DNA from: Nematostella vectensis
Taxonomy: Eukaryota; Cnidaria; Anthozoa; Actiniaria; Edwardsiidae
DNA length: 64,000 nucleotides
Assembly: GCF_932526225.1 (NCBI RefSeq)
Contig: NC_064040.1
Location: 15,248,494-15,312,493 of the forward strand
Direction of reading: 5' to 3'
Shown here: one piece after another, positions 14,401 to 24,354 of the stretch
Layout: every line of letters starts with the position of its first letter
Position numbering within the stretch: the stretch's first letter is position 1
Position numbers and translations under genes: made by a program
The notes under the pieces: generated by a model
The model's input: only the letters and a program-made list of their open reading frames with translations
Database searches by the model: none
Told to the model about the DNA's origin: nothing

Positions 14401-16056
14401 TTTGAGACTCTATAAGTTCTTGTACAACCCAAGCAAACAAGGACAAGAAGATATTTTATAGCACAGTACAGTGTTATTGGGTAAATTACTCATTGAAAAG
14501 TGCTGAAGTGTTTTCTGTTTCTGGGTGGGCTGAATGAACAGCTTGGCATGAATGAACAAGCTGCTGATCAACCAATGAGGGCATACAGGTATCATAGTGT
14601 ATAATAAAATTTGATATTTCTCAGTGTTAGAAAACAAATCCAAACCAAAATAACTACTTGCAAATACTGGACTTCCATTTGGCATTTAATGAACAAAATA
14701 CAGATGTCATGTGTGCATGATCCACCAAATCCACCATTTACCATAGCCTTATGCCTTGGCCATGCTACTTGCAGTGTTAAGTATCTGCTATGTATGGTGG
14801 AACATCCCTCTCCCTAACTTTTTACCAAATCCACCATTGGTTATGGATTGATTTGTAGAGCCACCCCTCCCCCATTCTATCCTACAGCCTTATTAGACCA
14901 TTTGGCTATTTGCCACTAGTGCTTGACAAACGGCCATTCCAAATGACAAATGGCCAATGTGGGACAGTGTTGGACAGTATTGTCATGTGGTTTCTGATAA
15001 TATCAACTAAACCTTTGCCATCTGTGTGGTTTATGTCATAAATTAAATAAATGTTCTCACCTGTTCTCCCCCATCTTTTAATAGATGAATTGGATGGTAT
15101 TCATACTCAATCCCCTTTAGAGCAAGAGCTACAAAAAAAAAAATTCAAAAAATATATATACTTTCTTATTATGAAAACAGACATGCATTAAAATAGCTTT
15201 GCATAAAGTGGCAAGTCAATTTTTCTCTACACAACAGTGTATGTGAGAAATATGCAATTTATAGACAAATTTGTTGTTTCTCGACTGCCAAGAATTAAAA
15301 TCTATTTCTAATCTGGAAAAAGCGCCTAATCAATCATACCACCGTGACCAATCAATTCCCTTACTGAATGGTCTAGGCTGCAAAAGTGAACAATGAAAGC
15401 CATCAATTTATTCAGAAGGTTAACTGGCTATGTACTATTCCCAAATGAGACAAGGATTCTGGATTCACAGAGGTTTTGCAACTTTATGGCTTTATTATGG
15501 TCTATGGCTTTCTTACCGGTTCGCACACGCCATGAGCATGAGCTACGGAAATAGGAGTACAAGACTGGCTGAAAATAATAAAAAAGATCCACACATTTTA
15601 AGTTGAAAAACCACACCCATGCTGCCTTACTTTGGAAATAAAAAAACAAAAAACAAATACACACAGAAGCAATAAAAAACGTAGACAAAACACCTGACAA
15701 ACACACACGATTTTAGTTGTACGACATAGAAGATTATCAATCTATCAGAGCTTAATTAGTATTTCAAGGGATGCTAAGGCTAAGTAAACCATTAAAGAGT
15801 TGTCTTTGCCCTGAGCAAACAAAAACGGTGATCAGCAATAAAAGCCTATCGAAAAGCCCCATGAAATGGACGATAAATATGATAACGACTCAACATTGAG
15901 TCGTAGATCCAAGAGGACCAAAAAACTTTAATGTTGTGTCTAGGAAAAAATGTAGTTAGATTGCCACGTGTCTTCTGCAATCGACATAAAACCTCATGAA
16001 ATTATCCCAATATCTTCAAGTTGTAAGGGGAAAAATTGATTGCTTACCTTAGACAT
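11258..16056 (-). CDS. GSTZ1: Maleylacetoacetate isomerase / glutathione S-transferase zeta, 8 exons
   Basis: The enzyme isomerises maleylacetoacetate to fumarylacetoacetate with glutathione in tyrosine catabolism. Coding exons in transcript order: 16056-16048, 15568-15517, 15128-15061, 14226-14146, 14010-13930, 13015-12889, 12012-11960, 11434-11258. They sum to 648 nt, or 215 residues; as I recall the human protein has 216. All phases fit, and the introns I checked are GT-AG. Diagnostic motifs: [12 protein letters not shown] (the SSC catalytic motif of zeta GSTs), [19 protein letters not shown] (cis-Pro VPTL), [27 protein letters not shown], and [20 protein letters not shown]. The end, [14 protein letters not shown], resembles the vertebrate C-terminus. 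The start is a three-codon exon (MSK) ending in a good donor (AAG|GTAAGC). The gene is divergent from the SLC25 gene, with about 1.3 kb between them. Its last exon end is tandemly duplicated downstream, and intron 6 carries a pair of MITEs. Confidence 0.93.
11730..11838. mobile_element. Short inverted-repeat element (MITE-like)
   Basis: CCTCTGGGTACCAGAGGCTC with GAGCTTCAC on the left is mirrored by GTGAAGCTTGGTCCAGCCTC with TGGTTGACAGGGTAC on the right, around a GC-rich centre. It lies in GSTZ1 intron 7 and looks like a small non-autonomous element; I cannot place it in a superfamily. Confidence 0.6.
11960..12012 (-). CDS. GSTZ1: GSTZ1 exon 7
   Basis: Encodes [17 protein letters not shown], with a split first codon shared with exon 6. 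The acceptor follows a poly(T) tract (TTTTTTTTTTTTCAG) and the donor is GAC|GTGAGT. Confidence 0.92.
12255..12517. mobile_element. MITE copy A (TTAA-flanked)
   Basis: This copy shares its interior with copy B (GAAAGCAGTGTGTTTATTGG, AGTTTCTTTGAGGATG) and the 3' end AAGTAAACTGGTGACAATGC GGCTTTAA. Its left inverted repeat is decayed (ATTGTCACCAGTCTACTTTCGG preceded by diverged bases), so the left boundary is approximate. Confidence 0.7.
12570..12823. mobile_element. MITE copy B with about 32-bp terminal inverted repeats
   Basis: The left end TTAAAGCCGCATTGTCACCA GTTTACTTCCGG is the exact reverse complement of the right end CCGGAAGTAAACTGGTGACA ATGCGGCTTTAA. The length is about 254 bp with no coding capacity. 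The ends begin and finish in TTAA, consistent with a TTAA target-site duplication of the piggyBac kind; that superfamily link is an inference. Confidence 0.85.
12889..13015 (-). CDS. GSTZ1: GSTZ1 exon 6
   Basis: Encodes [20 protein letters not shown] through [16 protein letters not shown], ending in phase 1 at AAT|GTATGT. The acceptor is GAATCCTAG. Confidence 0.92.
13157..13318. mobile_element. Dispersed repeat, GGCGTAGCCAGG family
   Basis: Bounded by AGGGGCGTAACCAG on the left and TTAAAAATCCTGGCTACGCC on the right, with a GGGCCGGGCCCTCCCTTCAA core and CCTTGAAAGGG near the right end. The right part recurs in reverse orientation at about 26760-26822. It interrupts a GSTZ1 intron. Confidence 0.7.
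13930..14010 (-). CDS. GSTZ1: GSTZ1 exon 5
   Basis: This exon has 27 codons in phase 0: [27 protein letters not shown]. The donor is TTG|GTATGT. Confidence 0.93.
14146..14226 (-). CDS. GSTZ1: GSTZ1 exon 4
   Basis: This exon has 27 codons: [27 protein letters not shown], containing the cis-proline VPTL of the thioredoxin-like fold. Confidence 0.93.
15061..15128 (-). CDS. GSTZ1: GSTZ1 exon 3
   Basis: Encodes [22 protein letters not shown] after a split alanine codon. The donor is CAG|GTGAGA. Confidence 0.92.
15517..15568 (-). CDS. GSTZ1: GSTZ1 exon 2 (catalytic SSC motif)
   Basis: Encodes [17 protein letters not shown] and ends in phase 1 at ACCG|GTAAGA. The acceptor is TATTATTTTCAG. Confidence 0.93.
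16048..16056 (-). CDS. GSTZ1: GSTZ1 exon 1 (MSK)
   Basis: Three codons, ATG TCT AAG, followed by GTAAGC, in phase with exon 2. I chose it because it supplies a start codon and a strong donor at the expected place. There is no homology support beyond position. Confidence 0.7.
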
Positions 16057-17331
16057 TCCGATTAAAAATATAGGGGAAACCAGAAGTTCTTGTAGTAGAA
16101 CGACTACAATTTTGAAGGCACAGAAAAATTGAAAATGGAAGAAACCCAACACAAGTTTAGTACCTCTCGGCCAAATTCTCACAGGGAACCCAACAGTAGC
16201 CTGATGAGGTAATCAGGTCATAGGTTTATTTTTATTTGTGGCCAAAATACAAAATGCTGGGCGTAAGAATGTTTGTTTAGGTTGTTTTGACGAGATTAAT
16301 AGTTTCTGATTGAAACTGAAATACGAGTCACTATCAGTCAACAGAGCGGAATCCCTGTGGTTTCTTCTTCTCGAGTTCAGGGCGTTCGCAGTCACCATTT
16401 AGACCATTTAGAGTATTTCATTACCTCTTGTTTTGTAGTCTTCCTAGTTTACATTTAATACCCAGTATACAAATTGGTTAATCTCAGTAGCAGCAGGGGG
16501 GATAATTAGTTTAGGGTCGTGGGGTTTGTTCTGATGGAATCCCTGTATAATTTTGTCGCCGGCTGGTTCGGAGGTGAGTTCAAAGTCGAAAATTACTCGT
16601 GCGAGTAAGGTGGAAATACCTTGATTATATACCTCTAAGTTGAATATCATTTCTATACCTCTCAATTAAATATATATACTTTTTTTACACATTTCAAAAG
16701 CAAACGATGGAGCAATGTCAATTCCAAGTTGTCCAAACTTGATCAAGAATATATATGATCGCAGTAATCTAGCATGTTAACTTACTTAATTATCTGAACT
16801 TGTCTCTTGGGTAGAGTTTTGAAGAGATAACTACAGAAAACAGAGCACAGTGGGACTCACCTCGATGATTATAGAACAAGCCAATAAATACGATGAAAAT
16901 GCAAATAAGTGGACCAATTTATAAGCCTCCAAAGGCCTATTGTTTTTCAGAGCCCCCCCCCCCCCCCCTTTGTGTAATTTAAAAGTCGTGAACACTCCCA
17001 GTAAGAGAATTTCTTTGAGGAAGCTCAAAAGGATGCAGACTTGAAAGGTTGAAGGTTGTAAAATTTAAATTAATTGGTATCAAAGATCCTTTAAAAAAAC
17101 ATTTTTGGGCAGCAGAATTTTTCCCATTGCATACCATTTTTCTTAATTTTATGTCCTACTTGATTTTCTTGTGTTAAAGTGGACTACCGGTTGGGTGGGG
17201 GAGTAAGAATAAGATATCTGGAGGTGAATACCCCTAAGACATACTCACATTATGTTGATAAAGCTTCTGGAAAATGAAGAAAGTGAGTTCTAGGGGTAGT
17301 ATTCTTCTTGACAACGTAATGTATTTTTCAG
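16057..17331. promoter_or_regulatory. Divergent intergenic region, GSTZ1 / SLC25
   Basis: About 1.3 kb separates the GSTZ1 start from the first visible carrier exon. The first carrier exon, with its start codon, and both promoters should lie here, but I could not identify the exon. A poly(C) run is at 16955-16970. No TATA-like element stands out. Confidence 0.4.
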
Positions 17332-17375
17332 GTTGTGCAGGGGTTATTGTTGGACAGCCTTTAGACACTGTTAAG
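17332..17375 (+). CDS. SLC25 carrier exon with first PxDxxK
   Basis: Encodes CAGVIVGQPLDTVK after a split glycine codon. The acceptor is GTATTTTTCAG and the donor AAG|GTAATG. Confidence 0.88.
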
Positions 17376-19821
17376 GTAATGTATTATATTTACATTTTAG
17401 TATCACCTCAAACAACCATCAAAATTGGATAGAAAGATTTTAGATCTTTTAATTCCATAAATCTTTTCAAACTTTCTTATATGTTTTTCAAGTCTCGGCA
17501 TTCTCATCATTCAAAATTGATTTTAGTGCAATATCACTAACTATTGTATCTAGAAAAATGACCACAGCTAGAAAATGTTTTCTAGGGGGGGGGGGCAAGC
17601 TTCATTTATCATTGTGTTTGCTAAGGGGGAGAGGCGGGGGGAGATCACATTTTGGCAGCAGGCCGCACCCCATCGCCGCCCATGTTACCCCTTATAGAAA
17701 CAGCTGTCTTCACCATTCTGTCTCAGCAAAGCACTGTTTACCTGGACTTCTCCAATGCCATAGATGTATGGTATACATCTGGCAATTAACATATGAACAT
17801 GGCTTATTACAGGTGCGAATGCAAGCAACTGGTAAATTACCAGGCAACAAGCAATTATCAAGCTGGAAATGCTTCACAGGGATTATCAAGAATGAAAGTG
17901 TAGGTATAAAAACCATGTGATACTAAGCAGGGTAGCCAGGGGATCTAATGGCACCTTTCAAAAAGAGACCCCTAACAAATGCTTATTTATTTCTCAGGGG
18001 TTGTTTCTTTAATTTTTGCCTTAAAAGCAATATTGTGCACACACCCAAAATGTCGCAAACTGGCGGGCCAAAGCTGATCCAAAATGCAGACGAAAGGTAA
18101 TTTGACTCTAAAACTCTGCAAAAGAAGCACTCTGACAGCATTTTCAATAGCTTTATCTGTAAAGTCAACTTCCTACACCATTTAAGATCAGCTGTGGCCC
18201 ACCAGTCTGTTGCGTTCTGGATGCAAGCGCAGAATTGGGAAAAAAGTCTTTTACTATAGATCTCAAGAAGAAATCAGATAACTTGAGCTATGCTGATAAT
18301 GTTATCATCATAATCATGAAAACCTTATCTGGTGCTTTTGTAATTTTGTGTTTTGGTCAGGAGGGCGATGCTCATTGTGGAGGGGGTCCATCTATCAGAG
18401 TTAAAGGTCAAAATGAGGAGCTAATGGGCTCATTCAATTATGGTATGGTAATTCATAAATGTTATTCCTTTACTTTGTTGTTCTAAGGTTTTTGGACTGT
18501 TTAAAGGCATGGCCTCACCGCTCTCGATGCTGGCATTCCAGAATGCTGTCATATTTTGTGTACATAGTACAATCCTGGAACGATTTCAGTACCGCAGGCC
18601 AGATGGGTCTAACACCATTGGCCAGATAGCATTTGCTGGCTCAGTTGCTGGTCTTGCGCAGGTTCCATTGATTGCTCCAGTTGACCTGGTCAAAATCAAG
18701 CTACAAATGCAAACCGAAGGTAGAGTGCTGACATGCATTGGCCAACAGTGTGTTCTTTTAAAAGCTGTGGGAATTTTTACACAGTGTATGTTGAGGGCTT
18801 TCTGAGACAGTGAATGGACTTTCTGTGGTAATCCAAAAGTATCCTGTTTCTCTTCTCAGACTTTTTGTATTCCTCGCAAAAGAATGGAAGTACTCTAACT
18901 CTTCTAGCCAGCTTTCCTTCAGGGTTTATTAGAAATGCTTGATTTCAAAATCAGGAAACCTGTGGCGTATGGTGTATAAAGGGAAATGATGCTACTCCAT
19001 TAGTGTGTCCTTTTTCTCTACTTTTTCTTCTCCTGAACTCTTGAAAGAATATGGGTGCAGCCGATAAGGCCGGGCCTTAGCAGGGGTGGGGCACTGGGAG
19101 CATGTGCCCCCTCAAAATATTCTAAAAAATTAAAAGGGAATGACCAGTAGGGGCGTGGCTGTGCCCCCCATCTTACGTGCGCTGCTACGGCTCTGTAAGG
19201 GAAAATGTTTTTGCAAATTAGTAAAGTTGTTGCCTGGGTGTACTATGGGAAATGCATAAAACTAGATATTTAGCCATCCTGTTTGGTAATTACGCGAATG
19301 TTAATTTTTGTCTTTCAGCAAAGCGGAGTACTCGCTCAGTATACCGGGGACCCGTGGATTGCCTCGTGAAACTGTATAGATCCCGCGGGCTTGCGGGATG
19401 CTTCCAGGGCAACACGGTCACCGCTGTACGTGACATCCCAGGCTTCGCTGTATATTTCGGCGTCTACGAACTCTTGTGTGATTGGTTTAGTAACTTGTTT
19501 GGGTCACGTGGCGTCGCGACCTATCTGATGGCTGGCGGGTTCGCTGGCGTCGTGTCTTGGGCTTCCACGTTTCCCTTTGACGTCATCAAATCACGGATTC
19601 AGGCCGATGGTAATCTTGGGAAATTTAGATATAAAGGGATGATGGATTGCGCGCTGCAGAGTTATAAAGAGGAAGGAATGATCGTTTTTACGCGCGGGAT
19701 ATGGCCAACGCTACTCCGTGGGTTTCCTTCAAGTGCTGCGATTTTTGCAGTTCACGGGGTCGTTGTGGGCCTATTTAAAGACCGTCATTCACGTACGTCA
19801 ACTGAATCTGTCTCATTTTAA
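17332..19821 (+). CDS. Mitochondrial carrier family protein, SLC25A48/A45-like (first exon not found)
   Basis: An inner-mitochondrial-membrane solute carrier with three repeats, each with the PxDxxK signature: PLDTVKVRMQ (exon at 17332), APVDLVKIKLQ (18488 exon) and FPFDVIKSRIQADG (19319 exon). Exons 17332-17375, 17813-17899, 18488-18719 and 19319-19821 join in phase to about 288 residues, close to the roughly 300 typical of the family. Only the N-terminal residues before CAGVIVGQPLDTVK are missing. The third repeat (SRIQADG, RYKGMMDC, QSYKEEG, RGFPSSAA) most resembles SLC25A48 as I recall it; A45 and A47 are close relatives, so the substrate is not assignable. The stop is TAA at 19819-19821, with AATAAA 17 nt after it. 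Confidence 0.88.
17813..17899 (+). CDS. SLC25 carrier exon (matrix loop 1)
   Basis: Encodes VRMQATGKLPGNKQLSSWKC FTGIIKNES in phase 0. The donor is AGT|GTAGGT. Confidence 0.87.
18488..18719 (+). CDS. SLC25 carrier exon (repeats 1-2)
   Basis: Encodes VFGLFKGMASPLSMLAFQNA through APVDLVKIKLQMQTE, ending in phase 1 at GAAG|GTAGAG. Confidence 0.9.
19065..19198. mobile_element. Dispersed short repeat in SLC25 intron
   Basis: Contains GACCAGTAGGGGCGTGGCTG TGCCCCCC, the inverse of the elements near 9075 and 34686, inside a segment that also carries GGGGCACTGGGAGCATGTGC CCCC. Confidence 0.6.
19319..19821 (+). CDS. SLC25 carrier terminal exon (repeats 2-3)
   Basis: This exon has 167 codons plus a stop. 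It includes YRGPVDCLVKLYRSRGLAGC, RDIPGFAVYFGVYE and FPFDVIKSRIQADG, and ends in TESVSF. The acceptor is TTTTTGTCTTTCAG. The open frame extends upstream to 19252 but those codons are intronic. Confidence 0.92.
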
Positions 19822-19837
19822 AACTCTCAAAATCTGA

Positions 19838-19843
19838 AATAAA
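19838..19843 (+). terminator. Polyadenylation signal AATAAA of the SLC25 gene
   Basis: AATAAA lies 17 nt after the stop codon, giving a very short 3' UTR. The 32-bp repeat array starts about 40 bp beyond it. Confidence 0.7.
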
Positions 19844-19879
19844 GTTTTACACATTTTTACACGGTTGAGGATTGTCATT

Positions 19880-20975
19880 CATTAGGCAGATAGCGCGCAC
19901 TGTACAGACTTCATGAGACAGACAGCGTGCACTGTACAGACTTCATGAGACAGACAGCGCGCACCGAACAGACTTCATGAGACAGACAGCGCGCCTTGTA
20001 CAGACTTCATGAGACAGACAGTGCGCACTGTACAGACTTCATGAGACAGACAGCGCGCACTGTACAGACTTCATGAGACAGACAGACAGCACACACTGAA
20101 CAGACTTCATGAGACAGACAGACAGCACGCACTGTACAGACTTCATGAGACAGACAGCGGGCACTGTACAGACTTCATGAGACAGACAGCGCGCCTTGTA
20201 CAGACTTTACGAGACAGACAGAAAGCACGCACTGTACAGACTTCACGAGAGAGAAAGTGCACAATAGACCCCACCCAGCGTGCTATGTATAAACTCCATG
20301 AGACATACAGCACGAATTGTACAGACTGATAGCCCGCACTGTACAAACTTCATGAGACAGACAGTATGCAAAGTTCAGACTTCACCAGACAGACCACGCA
20401 CAATCTATAAACCTCACTAGACAGACAGCGCGAACTTTACTGGCTTTATCAGTAAGACAGTGCAAACTTAACAGTCTTCTCCAGCTTCAAAGTGCACACT
20501 GTACAGACATAGGACAGACAGCGCGAATTTTACAGACTTTATCAGTAAACAGTGTGAACTTTACAGACTTCTCCAGCTACACAGTGCGCACTATACAGAC
20601 ATAAGACAGACAGCGCGAACTTCACAAACTTTATCAGTAAGAGAGCGCGAACTTCACAGACTTCATCAGCGCGAATTCTACAGACTTCATAAGACAGACA
20701 GCACGAACTTTACAGACTTCTCCAGCTACACAGTGCGCACTCTACAGACTTCATAAGACAGACAGCGCGAACTTTACTGACTTCTCCAGCTAGACAGTGC
20801 GCACAGGATAGACTTCATCATTAAGACAGCGTGCACTATACAGACCTTATCAGTAAAACAGCGCAAACTTTACAGAGTTTATAAAACAGCGCGAACTCTA
20901 CAGACTTTATCAGTAAGACAGCGCAAACTTTACAGAATTCTCCAACTACACAGTGTGCACTATACAGACTCAGCG
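19880..20975. repeat. 32-bp minisatellite, degenerating rightwards
   Basis: The unit CAGACTTCATGAGACAGACA GCGCGCACTGTA is near-perfect at 19,900-20,250 and increasingly degenerate to about 20,975, where CAGACTTTATCAGTAAGACA forms appear. It starts directly after the carrier gene's poly(A) signal. Confidence 0.92.
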
Positions 20976-21276
20976 CGCTCTGAAAAATTCAAAAGATGAA
21001 TGCACACTACAGCCCCCACATTATATTCAAACCCAATTAGCAACAAAAATAGCTTTTTTCATGTTTATTTTTTAAGGAAAATATATCTACCTGTACATTT
21101 GCATCCTTTGTTTCTGAATATATATCGAGATGTATCTCCGGTAAATATAAAATTTCGAAAGGCTCTAGAAATGTTCAAGCTTAACGAATAACTTTATTAT
21201 CAAAGTGCGTTTTGGACAAAAATCCTCAAACCAATTGAATAGAAATTTACTTCTTACTTTCCGTCAAAGGTATGCT

Positions 21277-21552
21277 ATCGTATGCATACAGTCGTTTGAC
21301 AAAAGGTTGTCTTCAACCAGCGTGCGACTACGCGACAAGCCCGCATGTAAGCATGGGTAAAAAGCACTGAAGCGATTAGCTGCATATATTAGCCAACGCA
21401 TAACTTCAGTCTTACAGTCTTACCGTATATGCGGTGGCTAACATATGCAGCTAGACGCTTCAGTGTTTTTTACCCATGCTTACATGCGGGCTTGTCGCGT
21501 AGTCGCGAAGCCGGTTGAGGACAACCTTTTGTCAATCGATTGTATCGCTTAT
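21277..21552. mobile_element. Foldback/MITE element with arms of about 100 bp
   Basis: The left arm (TTTGACAAAAGGTTGTC, CTACGCGACAAGCCCGCATG, TAAGCATGGGTAAAAA, CACTGAAGCG) is mirrored on the right (CGCTTCAGTG, TTTTTTACCCATGCTTACAT, GCGGGCTTGTCGCGTAG, GACAACCTTTTGTCAA). The loop is short, so almost the whole element is a near-perfect hairpin. It carries no ORF and sits between two genes. Confidence 0.85.
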
Positions 21553-21849
21553 GAGGTCACGTTTGGCTTACGGTCACGATTTGCTACACATCCTGTTGTG
21601 TGACAGGTGACGTGACGCTATTTTGAAAAAATAACAATGTGGAAAATATATGTCAAGTATCGGACTTGGACACGCATTTTTGTCTTATGTTTATGGTAGT
21701 TGCCACCTGCGAATGCAAAACCGCCAAATAGGCCGATAAATGTGCGAAAACCCAACGCTTCCTGTATATGTGTTTTTATGACGTATCCACGTTTTCCTAA
21801 AACTGACCACAAACCAGAGCTAACAATTAACCTGAAAGTTCCTTATCTT

Positions 21850-21855
21850 TTTATT
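21850..21855 (-). terminator. Candidate poly(A) signal of the Rho GTPase gene
   Basis: TTTATT on the plus strand is AATAAA on the minus strand, about 205 nt after the stop codon. The assignment rests only on position. Confidence 0.4.
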
Positions 21856-22060
21856 AATTCGCTTAGCGAAATCTCACGACTAATAATCAGTAGCATTTTG
21901 ATAGCCCAGGTAACAATCTATACCTGTAAAATATGTACATACAGCCTCCAACGGAAACGCGTGAAAAAACTCTAAATTTCTAACATAACAACCTCGATAA
22001 GTTATCGCAAAATGAAAACACTAGAAGATAAATATTCTCCGGAAGCGACCAGATCACGCT

Positions 22061-22468
22061 TTACATGACACCACAAACGCATCCACGTAAATCCAATGTT
22101 CTACCGCCTTTAGGAGGCAAATAGCCAGATATTATTGCCTCATCAAATACAGTCTTTAAATTTTTTTGTGTTACCGACGATGTTTCCACGTAGCAAACAC
22201 ATCTGGTCTTTTTAACAAGTCCTTCGGCTTTTTTGACGGAAATGGGTTGTGAGTCCTGTTGAGATAGCTCTGTTAGAATTTTGTAGCAGTCTTTCAAGTC
22301 AGAATGTGTCCCGACTAGAATAATCGGTGCTTTTGGTTGGAATTCCCTTATTTCTGGTATCCATTTAGATGCGACATTAGCAAACGATGTGGGAGAAACG
22401 ACAGAGAAGCAAACGATGAACACATCGGCACTTGAGTAACACAAAGGTCGGAGTGCATCAAAGTCTTC
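22061..22468 (-). CDS. RhoU/V-like exon 3 (terminal)
   Basis: This exon has 136 codons including TAA, from [20 protein letters not shown] to GCVCGVM. The acceptor is TTATTTTCAG. Confidence 0.93.
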   Translation of the reverse strand, partial: EDFDALRPLCYSSADVFIVCFSVVSPTSFANVASKWIPEIREFQPKAPIILVGTHSDLKDCYKILTELSQQDSQPISVKKAEGLVKKTRCVCYVETSSVTQKNLKTVFDEAIISGYLPPKGGRTLDLRGCVCGVM

Positions 22469-23264
22469 CTGAAAATAAGAGTAGTGACAAAAACAGAGTT
22501 AGGATCTAGGGGACTCACTTCCGAAACGGGCACTTCCGATACAATTCAATATCCGTCAAATCGCATATAAACTTATCGAAATTTCAATAATTATGGTAAA
22601 CTCACTGTTTGTGTTTTTATACACTATAAAAACTAGTTGGTGTTTATTATGGTAAGATGGTTTATGTTAGCTTTTGGAATTTTTTCCTATAGGGCAAGTT
22701 GAAGTGAATCGTGAATAAAAGCATCGCTTCAGCGATCAAGCATGTCTCGACCTGAGCCGAATTCGCCAACGGCACGGAATCAAATTTTTAAAACAATAGA
22801 AAATATAAACAATCGAAGATCAAACGTTATTCAATTTTGACTAAAGACGACTTAAAATTACCGTTTTAGAAATCACAACTGTGTAAACTATGAGAAAAAG
22901 AAATACCCAGTAGAAACTTAAATATAAACAAAAAAAGCAATATATTTTACCTGCCCTGCAGTATCACAGAATTCGATCATACAAAGTTTCTTGTTAACTT
23001 CTACCGTCACTGAATAAGTAAGAGTTGGTTAGAAACCAGGGGAATTTAAAGTTAATGTAGAAAAGCAGAGTGTTCAATAAATCATTAGCACTTACCATGG
23101 TACGTGTCGAACGCTGTTGGAACATAGCTGTTTGGAAAGCCATCCATCATATAGCTAACAAGAAGAGAAGTTTTGCCTACTCCACCATCTCCAACAATAA
23201 CACATTTCAGTTGCTCCTTCTTTCTTTCCAATACTAGTGGCTGTTTATCATTTGTATGCTCCAT
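22061..23264 (-). CDS. Rho-family small GTPase, RhoU/RhoV (Wrch/Chp)-like, 3 exons
   Basis: A membrane-anchored GTP switch acting on actin and adhesion. Exons 23264-23096, 23009-22951 and 22468-22061 give 211 residues with consistent phases. G motifs seen: P-loop GDGGVGKTS, switch [15 protein letters not shown] (split at the exon 2/3 junction, then [11 protein letters not shown]), THSD at the NKxD position (TQSD in RhoU), and [22 protein letters not shown] and [13 protein letters not shown] closely follow RhoU. The C-terminus CVCGVM ends in a CaaX-type CGVM, suggesting lipid attachment. The N-terminus ([18 protein letters not shown]) lacks the proline-rich extension of vertebrate RhoU. The catalytic Gln after AG is present, so it is probably GTPase-competent. 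Cdc42/Rac are the alternative, but the THSD and RPLCY context favours RhoU/V. Confidence 0.9.
22951..23009 (-). CDS. RhoU/V-like exon 2
   Basis: Encodes [19 protein letters not shown] after a split valine codon. The donor is CAG|GTAAAA. Confidence 0.92.
23096..23264 (-). CDS. RhoU/V-like exon 1
   Basis: Begins [11 protein letters not shown] and carries the P-loop [11 protein letters not shown] and the switch I region [10 protein letters not shown]. It ends in phase 1 at CATG|GTAAGT. Confidence 0.92.
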
Positions 23265-24354
23265 TAAATAGTTATTATCGTTAGTTAAATGCTTTGTGTC
23301 GTACAGTAAATTTCGAAGGTCAGCATTTCAGCTCGAGTTTTATCGAGAAATTCGGAGCCAAAATATCACAACGGAAGTGACGTAATAGTTATAAAGAGTT
23401 CCAATTGGTCAATTGTATACCCAGGGAGTTTTATCAGTCCCCCTCGGTGCAATACATTGCAAATTCCGCACTTTGGTCACATGGTTGCGCAACTAGTGAT
23501 GTTGAGAGACGTGGACACAAAGGATTTAGTGAAAGTGAATGAAATTAGCCATTATCTCTGAAACGCAAAGGAAGGGAATACCACGTGGGTTACGTAGTTG
23601 TTTTCTAATCTGAAACAAAACGTTCCTGTTAGGAATGGATACAATTCCCCCAGGAGCGCAGCGTTCTTTTCAAAAAACAGGTGGCTCTCACACACCTGGA
23701 CGCACATGGTGACATGCCAGGCTATGCTTAGGTATAAAAAGGATCAAGAACTGGTTTCTCAGATGCGCTTTTAAAGTTCATAAAACCTTTCACTTATATC
23801 AATCTAGCCAAAACAAAGCATAGATAAACTTTCAATTCTGAAAAGGGAATTGAATTTGATTGAAATTTGAATTTTCTACAGATCTTTGAAAATTTTCCTG
23901 GCCGCGCGAAAGGAGATTGAATCGAGTGAATAATTCCGAGTTTTGGCGGGAAAATCTGAAACAAGGTATAAATCCGTTAAAATTCAGAGACGGCAATACC
24001 AAAAAAATATTGGCGAAGTGTTTTCTATTGCAATGCTTCCCACAATGAAGCGAAGAATAATTTGAAGTCGAGAATTGTATGCGAAAAAAGAAAATATCGT
24101 TTTGTTGTAGGTTTCAGAAACAGCGCGCGCTCGTGAGAATGTCGTCATTCTTGATTGCAAATGCAGCGCGCGCGCACAATGCAAAAACAATTCAAAGACT
24201 CAAAAATATGTGCTAATATTTTGCAGATTTGTTTCCTGAAATTAAATAATCATTTGACTACCAGGTTTAGATATAAAGATGATGGTAAAAGTTGTAACCA
24301 CACAACGTTCTTGAAGACATAAAGACAGGAACCGGATGTTTTCTCATGTATAAT
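23265..24354. other. Upstream region of the Rho GTPase gene
   Basis: About 1.1 kb with no ORF I would defend. The Rho promoter should lie in its left part. Nothing repetitive stands out. Confidence 0.4.
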
